From Flavobacteriaceae bacterium PS02334 (lineage in GTDB: Bacteria > Bacteroidota > Bacteroidia > Flavobacteriales > Flavobacteriaceae), in NCBI GenBank assembly GCA_029959295.1, contig JASCOH010000003.1, forward strand, positions 248,001 to 312,000: 64,000 nucleotides of DNA, read 5' to 3'. Position numbers and translations under genes: made by a program. The notes below the pieces were generated by a model that made no database searches, was not told the DNA's origin, and saw only the letters and a list, made by a program, of their open reading frames with translations. Shown one piece after another: positions 35,469-43,982 of the stretch; the first letter of the stretch is position 1, and every line of letters starts with the position of its first letter.

Positions 35469-37919
35469 TTATAAAACTTTGGCGTTTTTAGCCTTTTGAT
35501 CAGTGATTGCAATTGCCAAAACTTCGCTCATTTCTTTTACATAGTGAAATGTCAAACCTTCTAAATATTCTGGCTTGATTTCGTCAATATCGCGCTTATT
35601 TTCTTGGCAAAGAATCAATTCTCTAATATTGGCTCTTTTGGCAGCCAAGATTTTTTCTTTAATTCCTCCGACAGGAAGCACTCTTCCTCTCAAGGTAATT
35701 TCGCCAGTCATAGCAAGGCTTTTCTTGATTTTTCTCTGTAAAAAAGAAGAAACCAAAGATGTCAGCATGGCAACTCCCGCACTCGGACCGTCTTTTGGCG
35801 TCGCACCTTCCGGAACGTGAATGTGAACATTATAATTTGCAATAACTTCTGGATCAATTCCTAATCTTTCTGCATTTGATTTGATATATTCCAAAGCGAT
35901 CGTAGCCGATTCTTTCATGACAGTTCCCAAATTTCCGGTCATTGTCATCGTTCCCTTTCCTTTTGAAAGTATTGATTCTATGAATAAAATATCGCCACCG
36001 ACACTTGTCCAAGCCAAACCTGTCACAACTCCGGCAACATCGTTGTTTTCATATTTGTCGCGTTCCATTCGAGCTGCGCCAAGTACTTTCACGATATCTT
36101 CGTCTGTAACTTTTACATTGTATTCTTCCTCCATTGCAATTGATTTTGCAGTGTTTCGAACCATTTTCGCAATTTGTTTTTCCAAACCTCTCACGCCAGA
36201 TTCTCTTGTGTAACCAACTGCAATTTTCTCCAATTGTTTTTTTCCAATTGTCAAATCTTTAGAAGTCAATCCGTGTTCTTTCAATTGTTTTGGAAGCAGA
36301 TGCTGTTTGGCAATTTCCACTTTTTCTTCAATAGTATAACCTGTCATATTAATCACTTCCATCCTGTCTTTCAAGGCTGGCTGAATCGTTGCCATGTTAT
36401 TTGAAGTCGCAATGAACATCACTTTTGACAAATCAAATCCCATTTCAAGGAAATTATCATAGAAATCAGAGTTTTGCTCCGGATCTAAAACTTCCAATAA
36501 AGCAGAAGATGGATCACCGCTATTGCCACTAGAAAGCTTATCAATTTCATCCAAAACAAAAACCGGATTCGATGTTTTTGCCTTTTTCAAGCTTTGGATA
36601 ATTCTTCCTGGCATAGCGCCAATATAGGTTTTTCTGTGACCTCGAATTTCCGCTTCGTCACGCAAACCGCCTAATGAAATTCTCACATATTCTCTTCCTA
36701 AAGCTTCTGCAACTGATTTTCCGATAGACGTTTTACCAACTCCCGGAGGTCCGTAAAGACAGAGAATTGGAGATTTCATGTCGTTTCTCAATTTCAAAAC
36801 GGCCAAATGTTCGATCATTCTCTTTTTGACATCTTCTAAGCCGAAATGATCTTTGTCTAATATTTTTTGCGCACGTTTCAAATCAAAATTATCTTTAGAA
36901 AATTCATTCCAAGGCAATTCTAAAAACAGTTCTAAGTAATTTCTTTGAATTCCAAAATCTGGCGACTGCGGATTCATTCGTTGCATTTTAGAAAGCTCTT
37001 TATCGAAATGATTTTTAGTTTTCTCGTTCCATTTTTTCTTCAAGCCTTTTTGGCGCATTTCATCAATTTCTTCCTCGTGAGAAACACCGCCCAATTCTTC
37101 TTGGATGGTTTTCATCTGCTGGTGCAAGAAATATTCACGTTGCTGCTGGTCTAAATCAAAACGAACTTTAGATTGGATATCATTCTTCAATTCCAATTTC
37201 TGCAACTCTACATTCATGAATTTTAAAGTAGCCAAAGCTCTTTCTTTCAAGTCATTGATCTGCAATAAATCTTGCTTTTCTTTAACTGAAAGATTCATGT
37301 TTGAAGAAACGAAATTGATCAAGAATGATTTGCTTTCGATATTTTTTATGGCAAAAGTAGCTTCCGTTGGAATATTCGGGCTTTCTTTTATAATTTGGAT
37401 AGCCAAGTCTTTTACAGAATCAATAATCGTAGAAAATTCAGCTTCATCATTTTCAGGACGATTTTCAGGAACTTCTTTAATCGTAGCTTTTAGATAAGGC
37501 TGTTCAGAAGTTACTTCGTCGATTTCAAAGCGCTTTTTTCCTTGTAAAATCACCGTCACATTTCCGTCAGGCATTTTTAAAACACGGAGAATTCTGGCAA
37601 CAGTTCCCACTTTATTGATTTCATCAGGAGATGGATCTTCATCGTCTTCATTTTTTTGGGAAACCACGCCGATAACTTTTCCGCCAGCATTAGCGTCATT
37701 AATCAGCTTTATAGATTTGTCACGCCCAGCCGTAATCGGAATTACAACACCCGGAAATAGAACGGTATTTCGCAGAGGAAGAATTGGCAAATCCCGAGGA
37801 AGTTCCTCATTGTTCATTTCCTCTTCGTCTTCGGGGGTTAAAAGCGGGATTAATTCTGAATCGTTATCAAATTCTTGTAGTGACAAGTTGTCAATTGTAA
37901 GTATTTTTTGATTTGACAT
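35469..37919 (-). CDS. lon: ATP-dependent protease Lon
   Basis: 816 residues. Lon degrades damaged and regulatory proteins in the cytosol. The N-terminal substrate-binding domain starts LPILPLRNTVLFPGVVIP; a coiled region follows; the AAA+ module has Walker A GPPGVGKTS and the loop VFVLDEIDKL. The protease domain carries the catalytic dyad Ser713 in PKDGPSAGVAM and Lys756 in GGIKEKIL. An acidic stretch (LTPEDEEEMNNEE) lies before the N domain. It has a terminator at its end and is not cotranscribed with porQ. No good -7 element or sigma-54 site was found upstream, though TGACA and TGAC words occur near 37930-37943. Confidence 0.96.
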   Translation of the reverse strand: MSNQKILTIDNLSLQEFDNDSELIPLLTPEDEEEMNNEELPRDLPILPLRNTVLFPGVVIPITAGRDKSIKLINDANAGGKVIGVVSQKNEDDEDPSPDEINKVGTVARILRVLKMPDGNVTVILQGKKRFEIDEVTSEQPYLKATIKEVPENRPENDEAEFSTIIDSVKDLAIQIIKESPNIPTEATFAIKNIESKSFLINFVSSNMNLSVKEKQDLLQINDLKERALATLKFMNVELQKLELKNDIQSKVRFDLDQQQREYFLHQQMKTIQEELGGVSHEEEIDEMRQKGLKKKWNEKTKNHFDKELSKMQRMNPQSPDFGIQRNYLELFLELPWNEFSKDNFDLKRAQKILDKDHFGLEDVKKRMIEHLAVLKLRNDMKSPILCLYGPPGVGKTSIGKSVAEALGREYVRISLGGLRDEAEIRGHRKTYIGAMPGRIIQSLKKAKTSNPVFVLDEIDKLSSGNSGDPSSALLEVLDPEQNSDFYDNFLEMGFDLSKVMFIATSNNMATIQPALKDRMEVINMTGYTIEEKVEIAKQHLLPKQLKEHGLTSKDLTIGKKQLEKIAVGYTRESGVRGLEKQIAKMVRNTAKSIAMEEEYNVKVTDEDIVKVLGAARMERDKYENNDVAGVVTGLAWTSVGGDILFIESILSKGKGTMTMTGNLGTVMKESATIALEYIKSNAERLGIDPEVIANYNVHIHVPEGATPKDGPSAGVAMLTSLVSSFLQRKIKKSLAMTGEITLRGRVLPVGGIKEKILAAKRANIRELILCQENKRDIDEIKPEYLEGLTFHYVKEMSEVLAIAITDQKAKNAKVL

Positions 37920-38061
37920 AGTATATTTAAGTCATTTTGTCATTAAACATGGAGCATGAAAATTGCTCGAGATAGGCTTTTGGTTGTAAATTACTGAAAA
38001 TCAAATGAATTTTAAAACATTTTATTTTGCTTTAGATATAAAATCAATCTTTATGCCATAA

Positions 38062-38088
38062 AAAAATCCCGAATAATTCGGGATTTTT
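38062..38088 (-). terminator. Terminator of the lipoprotein gene at 38.1 kb
   Basis: Near-perfect palindrome AAAAATCCCGAAT / ATTCGGGATTTTT located 19 bases past the stop on minus. Confidence 0.8.
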
Positions 38089-38106
38089 AGTACAATTTTT
38101 TAGATT

Positions 38107-39024
38107 TTAATATTCTACATTAAAAGCGCCTTCTGTAATTTGATAATCAACACCGTCAACAGTTGATTTTGCAGTAAAAGTACCTTTAATTCTAGTAGCT
38201 GTTTTTTCAGTAATGGTAACAGTTCCTGTAGTTGCTCTTGCACCAAAATCCTCAGTAGCTAAAGTATAAATAACCTGTACATTGTCAGAATTAGCACCAG
38301 TTATAGGATAAGTTCCTGTTGTAACGCTTGATTTTACACTTACAGTAATTTCTTCATCAGCAACATTAGAGGCTCCAATTGAAATAAATTCTTGCCCTCC
38401 GAGTTCAGTTTCTACGGTAAAAATATCACTGTCAACAAATTCAGTACCATTGACTTTTGCGAAGAAAGTATCTCCGGTTGGATTTGTTGAAGTATATGGC
38501 AAATTTGTAAAAACACCATTTGTAAATTGTTTAGGTGCAACTGAATCATCATCAAAGTCGCTCCAATAACCTGTAAAACGAAATGTTCCCGAGATTGTTT
38601 TATTTGTAGTATTTATAGAAGTTATAATTACTGACCCTGTGTCAGCATCCTCATCAGTTGGATGATTTCCCATAAAGCCGTACTCACTTGCTGCTGGAGA
38701 ATAAGTTACTAGATTTTTATTCGCTGGATATGTTCCAATTGAAGTTCCTTCCAAAATAAAACCAAAATTTTCTCCATTTGAACGAAAAGCATTTATTATT
38801 ATAGATCCTCCTGAAATATAAGCAATTGTTGAAGAAGAGGCAAAAGTTTGTCCGTCAAAATCAACTTTAAAAAGGCCTACTTCTGGCTCTCCACCTCCTG
38901 GGTTTTCTTCTTCTCCCGGATTGAGAACAATGGTGCTGTCAATTGGCTCAATATCTTCACAAGACGTGAAAGTGAAGGCTGTGAAAAGCAGTAAAAAAGT
39001 GCCTAAATATTTAATTTTGCTCAT
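38107..39024 (-). CDS. Lipoprotein with two related beta domains (DUF6252-like)
   Basis: 305 residues from ATG 39024; a start 11 codons upstream would place residues before the signal peptide. The signal ends in FTSCED, with Cys followed by acidic residues as in surface-exposed Bacteroidota lipoproteins. After a Gly/Pro/Glu linker (NPGEEENPGGGEPE) come two similar beta domains, each with VDFDGQTF or AKVNGTEF near its start, a GTYP strand (SIGTYPAN, TTGTYPIT), and GTF followed by an ending such as TNGVFTNLPY or TEGAFNVEY. I believe this is the DUF6252 type, but the number is from memory. Function unknown. It follows the MFS gene by 45 bases and may be cotranscribed. Confidence 0.7.
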   Translation of the reverse strand: MSKIKYLGTFLLLFTAFTFTSCEDIEPIDSTIVLNPGEEENPGGGEPEVGLFKVDFDGQTFASSSTIAYISGGSIIINAFRSNGENFGFILEGTSIGTYPANKNLVTYSPAASEYGFMGNHPTDEDADTGSVIITSINTTNKTISGTFRFTGYWSDFDDDSVAPKQFTNGVFTNLPYTSTNPTGDTFFAKVNGTEFVDSDIFTVETELGGQEFISIGASNVADEEITVSVKSSVTTGTYPITGANSDNVQVIYTLATEDFGARATTGTVTITEKTATRIKGTFTAKSTVDGVDYQITEGAFNVEY

Positions 39025-39069
39025 TATATTTAATGTTTGGTTAGTTTTAATGTCCAAATATAATTTTTT

Positions 39070-40398
39070 TTAAGCTTTATCCAATACTTTTTTTGGAACT
39101 CTGAATAATAAAAATACTCCGATAATAAAAAATACAGCTAAAAAGATTACTGCATTTCTGATACTTCCTGTAATTTGGTCGATTACTGCAAAAATCCCCA
39201 TGCCGATAACAATTCCTACTTTTTCTGAAACATCAAAAAAACTAAAGAAAGAAGCAGTATCTTTTGTTTCTGGTAAAAATTTAGAATAAGTCGAGCGTGA
39301 AAGCGATTGAATGCCGCCCATAACTAATCCGACAAAGCTGGCTTCAACATAAAATTCAACTGATGTTTCTACAAAAAAGGCGGAGACACAAAGTACAAGC
39401 CAAATACAATTTATAAAAATTAATGTCGGAATATTGCCAAATTTCGAAGCTGCCCTCGAAGTCAAAATAGCACCTAAAACAGCTACAAGCTGAATCAATA
39501 AAATACTTGTAATCAATCCGACGGTTTTTTCATTATCAGATCCCCATAAAATTTCTTGTTCTCCAAAGTAAGTTGCTACCAGCATAAACGTCTGAACAGC
39601 CATACTATAAACGAAAAAACTGTATAGATATTTCTTCAGCCTGAGATTTTCGCCTAATAAATTCCAAACTTTCTTAAGTTCTTTAAAACCATTAAAAAAG
39701 ACAGCTTTTGTAACTTTGTTGCCCGTATTTCCTTTTGGCAAATAGTAGAAAGTATATTGTGCAAATAAAATCCACCAAACTCCTACTGAAACAAATGAAA
39801 AACGCATGGCTTTCATTGCTTTTTCTCCTTCAGTACCTGTAAAACCAAAAAAATCTGGCTTTAAAACCATTGCTAAATTAAACAAAAGCAAAACCACGCT
39901 TCCAATATATCCCATCGAATACCCTCTGGCACTTAATTTATCTTGATCTTCAGGAAAAGCTACATCTGGAAGATAAGAATTATAGAAAACAATGCTTCCC
40001 CAATAGCCAATCAATCCGAAGAAATAGCAAGTCAGGCTGGTGTAAATACTTTCCAAATCAAACCAATATAATCCGATGCACGAGAAAGCTCCCAAATAGC
40101 AAAAGAATTGCATGATGTTTTTTTTATTTCCAGCGTAATCAGCAATTCCAGATAATAAAGGCGAAATTATGGCTACAACCAAGAAAGCGGCAGCTGTTAC
40201 AAAACTTATCAATGCAGAGCTTTTTATCGTAGTTCCGAAGACATCGATATAATGGCTTCCCTTTATTTTAAAAAGCGCACCATAATAAAGAGGGAATATT
40301 GACGAAGCAATAACCAACGTATAAACCGAATTTGCCCAGTCATAGAAAGCCCAAGCGTTCATTAATTTTTTATTTCCTTTAGGTAAAGCTGTTTGCAT
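39070..40398 (-). CDS. MFS transporter of the UMF1 family
   Basis: 442 residues, about twelve membrane helices. The N-terminal block MNAWAFYDWANSVYTLVIASSIFPLYY is the UMF1/Atg22-like signature; SPLLSGIADYAGNKKNIMQFFCYLGA and GGIQSLSRSTYSKFLPETKDTASFFSFFDVSEKVGIVIG are further family blocks. Atg22 in yeast exports amino acids from the vacuole; substrates of bacterial members are not established. A candidate promoter (TATCTTCG on minus, 40442-40449) overlaps the terminator of the upstream M48 gene. Confidence 0.85.
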   Translation of the reverse strand: MQTALPKGNKKLMNAWAFYDWANSVYTLVIASSIFPLYYGALFKIKGSHYIDVFGTTIKSSALISFVTAAAFLVVAIISPLLSGIADYAGNKKNIMQFFCYLGAFSCIGLYWFDLESIYTSLTCYFFGLIGYWGSIVFYNSYLPDVAFPEDQDKLSARGYSMGYIGSVVLLLFNLAMVLKPDFFGFTGTEGEKAMKAMRFSFVSVGVWWILFAQYTFYYLPKGNTGNKVTKAVFFNGFKELKKVWNLLGENLRLKKYLYSFFVYSMAVQTFMLVATYFGEQEILWGSDNEKTVGLITSILLIQLVAVLGAILTSRAASKFGNIPTLIFINCIWLVLCVSAFFVETSVEFYVEASFVGLVMGGIQSLSRSTYSKFLPETKDTASFFSFFDVSEKVGIVIGMGIFAVIDQITGSIRNAVIFLAVFFIIGVFLLFRVPKKVLDKA

Positions 40399-40419
40399 AA
40401 ATTTGTTTTTATATAAAAA

Positions 40420-40441
40420 AAGCTGCTCGTTAGAACAGCTT
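40420..40441 (-). terminator. Terminator of the M48 peptidase gene
   Basis: Stem AAGCTGCTC / GAACAGCTT with one mismatch and four-base loop; on minus it runs into seven T. It lies between the M48 stop and the MFS start, overlapping the predicted MFS transcription start. Confidence 0.65.
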
Positions 40442-40479
40442 CGAAGATATTATTTTTTATCGAATGTCAAGATTATCTT

Positions 40480-41298
40480 TTATTTAAATGTAACGCCGAA
40501 TTTTGCAGCATCAGCTTTGGCTTGCGGAATCAAAGCTCTCAAGTTTGCAATTCTCGTCGCATTTGATGGGTGCGTGCTCGTGAATTCAGCAGGTTCATTG
40601 CCTCCAGACTGTGCAGCCATTCTTTCCCAAAAAGCTATTGAAGCTTCTGGATTGTAACCTGCAATTGCCATCAAGGTCAGTCCGACTTTGTCAGCTTCGC
40701 TTTCGTGGCTTCTGCTGAAAGGCAATGCAACGCCATATTGTGCTGTTGCGCCATAAGCCTGCATTGCAATCTGTTGTGTAGATTCACTTTTTCCGCCAGT
40801 TGCAGCCCCTACACCAACTGCGCCTAATTGTGTCAAAACATCAGCGCTCATTCTTTGCTGGCCATGGTTTAATAAAGCGTGAGCAACTTCGTGCCCCATT
40901 ACAACAGCCATTCCTGTTTCGTCTTTTGTGATGGGAAGAATTCCTGAGTAAAAAACAATTTTTCCTCCTGGCATGCACCAGGCATTCACTTCTTTGCTGT
41001 CTACCAATTTATACTCCCATTGATAATCTTTCAAATAACCTGCATACCCATTGGCATTCAGGTATTTTTCAGCAGCATTTTTAATTTTTGTCCCCACAGT
41101 AGTTACGCGTTGCGCATCCGCAGTTCCTGTAATGACTTTATTTTCTTTCAAGAAAGTGCTGTATTGCTGAAAAGCAGACGGCAAAATCTGTGAATCTGGC
41201 ACTAAAGCCAAGGTACTTTTTCCTGTAAAAGGATTTGTTGCGCACGAATAAATAATTCCGAAAGCAATTATAGGAATCAGTAAATGTCTCTTTTTCAT
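40480..41298 (-). CDS. M48 family zinc metallopeptidase lipoprotein
   Basis: 272 residues. The signal peptide ends in IIYSCATNP with the lipobox Cys at 19. The zinc-binding HEVAH is at 136-140 (MAVVMGHEVAHALLNHGQQR), with the third ligand expected in SHESEADKVGLTLMA. AWCMPGGKIVFYSGIL before the motif is typical of the Oma1/LoiP/BepA branch. Such enzymes clear misfolded outer-membrane proteins or regulate envelope stress, and this one is likely tethered to a membrane facing the periplasm. Monocistronic by spacing. Confidence 0.92.
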   Translation of the reverse strand: MKKRHLLIPIIAFGIIYSCATNPFTGKSTLALVPDSQILPSAFQQYSTFLKENKVITGTADAQRVTTVGTKIKNAAEKYLNANGYAGYLKDYQWEYKLVDSKEVNAWCMPGGKIVFYSGILPITKDETGMAVVMGHEVAHALLNHGQQRMSADVLTQLGAVGVGAATGGKSESTQQIAMQAYGATAQYGVALPFSRSHESEADKVGLTLMAIAGYNPEASIAFWERMAAQSGGNEPAEFTSTHPSNATRIANLRALIPQAKADAAKFGVTFK

Positions 41299-41411
41299 AA
41301 TTTTGTTTTAGTTTTTGAGATTTTAAACGTAAGATTTAAAGTTATAGCTTTCTTTTCTTTTGCGAAGAATTTAGCAAACTTTGCGTTTAAATCCGTTCTT
41401 ACTCAAATTTA

Positions 41412-43811
41412 CTAATTTCCTTTGATATGTATTTCAGTAAAATCCTTATTTATTGTTAAAGTATTGTCAATATCTAAATGTAAATCTTCAATAGCAACGT
41501 CTTCATTATCAATTTGTATGCTTTCAATTTTAAACGGCAATCCTAAAAGGTTGATTTTAAATTTAGTATAAGGTGTGAAATATTTTCCCTCTTTGTGTTG
41601 CGTCAAAATCAATTCTTTTTCTTTTCCTGTCATTTTAAAAGTACGAAGGCTAAAACGGCCTTTTGTATAATCATATCCATCTTGCGCATCTTCATAAACT
41701 ACTGAAGTTTCCTTTCCATTTTTGTAATAAACTTCCAAAGTAAGCTCGTCAAATTCTAATTCTCCAACATATTGCTGTACAGGATATTTCGGAATAATAG
41801 CGCCTTCTTTTACAAAAACCGGAATTTCATCATAAGCTGTGTCAACCCAAATTTCTTTTCCTCCAGATACTAATTCATTTGTCCAGTAATTGTACCAATT
41901 TCCTCTCGGAAGATACATTCTTCGGCCTTTTGAATTGGGTTCTAAAATTGGGCAGACCAAAATCTGGTTCCCAAAAATAAACTCATCTGTTCTATAATGA
42001 GTCTGCGAATCTTCCTGGTCATAATAAACCAAAGGCTTCAACATCGGAATTCCTTCGTCGATATACTGCCAGAACATCGTGTACAAATAAGGAAGCAATT
42101 GGTATCTTAAATTGATGAATTTTCTGGTAATATTTACCACTTCATCATCAAAAGCCCAAGGTTCCTGTTCGCCGTGGTGTCCTGAAGAGTGCGTTCTGCA
42201 AAACGGATGGAAAACGCCCAATTGAATCCATCTTGCATATAATTCGCCGGTCGGCTGTTCAGCAAAACCACCAATATCAGAACCTGTAAAACCCATTCCT
42301 GACAATGACATTCTTTGCATTTGGATATTGGCTACCCACAAATGTTCCCAACTCGCCACATTGTCGCCAGTCCAAGAAGAAGTGTAGCGTTGCGCGCCAG
42401 AATATGCCGAACGCGTAATGATAAAAGGTCTTTTTGGATAAGAAAAACGCTTCACGCCCTCATAAGTTGCACGCGCCATCTGCGTTCCATAAATATTATG
42501 CGCTTTTCGGTGACTGCAAGGATTTCCGTCATAATCATGGCGAACATCTAACGGAAAAGTCTTCGTCGGAACTTCCATAACAGCCGGTTCGTTCATGTCA
42601 TTCCAAACTCCTTTTACGCCAATATCGCCAATCAATTCTTTGAACAATCCAGCCCACCATTCTCTTACGGCAGGATTTGTAAAATCTGGAAAATTGCATT
42701 CGCCTGGCCAAACTTTTCCTTTCATGTAAGGTCCGTCGGCTCTTTTGCAGAAATAATCGTTTTCAATTCCTTCTTGGTAAACTGAATATTCTTTATCGAT
42801 TTTAATTCCCGGATCGATGATGACGATGGTTTTAAATCCGTCTTCAGCCAAATCTGCAACCATTTTCTTCGGATCTGGAAAATATTCCTTGTTCCAAGTG
42901 AAACAGCGAAATCCTTCCATATAGTCAATATCCAGATAAATTCCGTCACAAGGAATCTGCAATTCACGAAATTTGCTTGCCACTTCCCTAACCTTGCTTT
43001 CTGGATAATAGCTCCATTTGCATTGATGGTAACCCAAAGCCCAAAGCGGTGGCAATTCAGGCTTTCCGGTCAAATCGGTGTAAGCCGTGACCACATCTTG
43101 CATATTCGGACCGTAGAAAAAATAATAATTCATCTCGCCTCCGTCAGCCCAAAAGCTAGTTACGTTTTTCCTTTCTTGAGAAAAATCAAAAAAGCTCCTA
43201 AAAGTATTATCAAAGAAAACGCCGTAGGCATTTTTATCCCTCAAGCCAATATAAAACGGCACCGATTTATACAACGGATCTTGGTCTTTTGCAAAAGCAT
43301 ATTGGTCGGTCGCCCAGTTTTCAAGGCGTTTTCCTTTTAAATTTAAATGCGTTGGCTTGTCCCCAAGCCCGTAAAAACTTTCCCCGTCTTTAGATATTTT
43401 GCTCATTTTCACGACATTCCCGCCATATTCATAGATTTCTTCCCAATGGAAACCCAATTCATCCTCCAAAATTGCATTTCCTTCCAAGTCAAAAATCGAG
43501 TGGCGCAAATCGGCTTTGTGAACGTGGCACTCAATTTTGCTTGTAATTACATTGTAATAATCGGCTTCTTCCACAACTTCAAACTTGTTGAAACCGCGCG
43601 AATGATTCTCGTCAATCGCATAAGAAAAGTCAGTATTAAAGTAGCCTTTTGTAGTAAATCGAAAGCGAATCAGGCTGTCGCGGAAAACCGTAAGCTTCAA
43701 AATCACATTGTTTTCAGCGTAAAAGCAAACGCTGTCGCCTTCTTTTGTAAAATTTATTATTTTCGAAGGATATAGATCTCCTTTATATTCAAGTTCCGTA
43801 TTTGTAATCAT
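41412..43811 (-). CDS. Glycoside hydrolase family 31 alpha-glucosidase
   Basis: 799 residues from ATG 43811; a TTG nine codons earlier is less likely. GH31 retaining alpha-glycosidase. The nucleophile is Asp405 in GVWNDMNEPA and the acid/base Asp483 in SWTGDNVASWEHL. PPLWALGYHQCKWSYYPESKVREV, GIYLDIDYMEGF and FCRTHSSGHHGEQEPW are standard for the family. No signal peptide, so it probably acts in the cytosol on maltose or short alpha-glucans. It lies 171 bases downstream of glgB on the same strand, with palindromic operator-like sequences in the gap. alpha-Xylosidase is less likely on motif grounds. Confidence 0.92.
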   Translation of the reverse strand: MITNTELEYKGDLYPSKIINFTKEGDSVCFYAENNVILKLTVFRDSLIRFRFTTKGYFNTDFSYAIDENHSRGFNKFEVVEEADYYNVITSKIECHVHKADLRHSIFDLEGNAILEDELGFHWEEIYEYGGNVVKMSKISKDGESFYGLGDKPTHLNLKGKRLENWATDQYAFAKDQDPLYKSVPFYIGLRDKNAYGVFFDNTFRSFFDFSQERKNVTSFWADGGEMNYYFFYGPNMQDVVTAYTDLTGKPELPPLWALGYHQCKWSYYPESKVREVASKFRELQIPCDGIYLDIDYMEGFRCFTWNKEYFPDPKKMVADLAEDGFKTIVIIDPGIKIDKEYSVYQEGIENDYFCKRADGPYMKGKVWPGECNFPDFTNPAVREWWAGLFKELIGDIGVKGVWNDMNEPAVMEVPTKTFPLDVRHDYDGNPCSHRKAHNIYGTQMARATYEGVKRFSYPKRPFIITRSAYSGAQRYTSSWTGDNVASWEHLWVANIQMQRMSLSGMGFTGSDIGGFAEQPTGELYARWIQLGVFHPFCRTHSSGHHGEQEPWAFDDEVVNITRKFINLRYQLLPYLYTMFWQYIDEGIPMLKPLVYYDQEDSQTHYRTDEFIFGNQILVCPILEPNSKGRRMYLPRGNWYNYWTNELVSGGKEIWVDTAYDEIPVFVKEGAIIPKYPVQQYVGELEFDELTLEVYYKNGKETSVVYEDAQDGYDYTKGRFSLRTFKMTGKEKELILTQHKEGKYFTPYTKFKINLLGLPFKIESIQIDNEDVAIEDLHLDIDNTLTINKDFTEIHIKGN

Positions 43812-43848
43812 ATTTTCTCGTTGTATGGATTGTACCAAACTTACAAAG

Positions 43849-43866
43849 TTGCTAACGTTTTAGCAA
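43849..43866. promoter_or_regulatory. Operator-like palindrome before the GH31 gene
   Basis: TTGCTAACGTTTTAGCAA is a palindrome with a CG-containing centre, the style of LacI-family operators. A second pair, TTTGCG (43871-43876) and CGCAAA (43886-43891), lies next to it. The position 38 bases before the GH31 ATG suits transcription control. The regulator is not in the window. Confidence 0.4.
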
Positions 43867-43982
43867 TTAATTTGCGATATTTTCACGCAAACGTTATTGT
43901 TGATAACTTTAAAGCATTTTAAAAGCTAGTAATCCAAAATAAACAATTCTAATTTATTCGTAAAGTTATGATTTAGAGTTTG

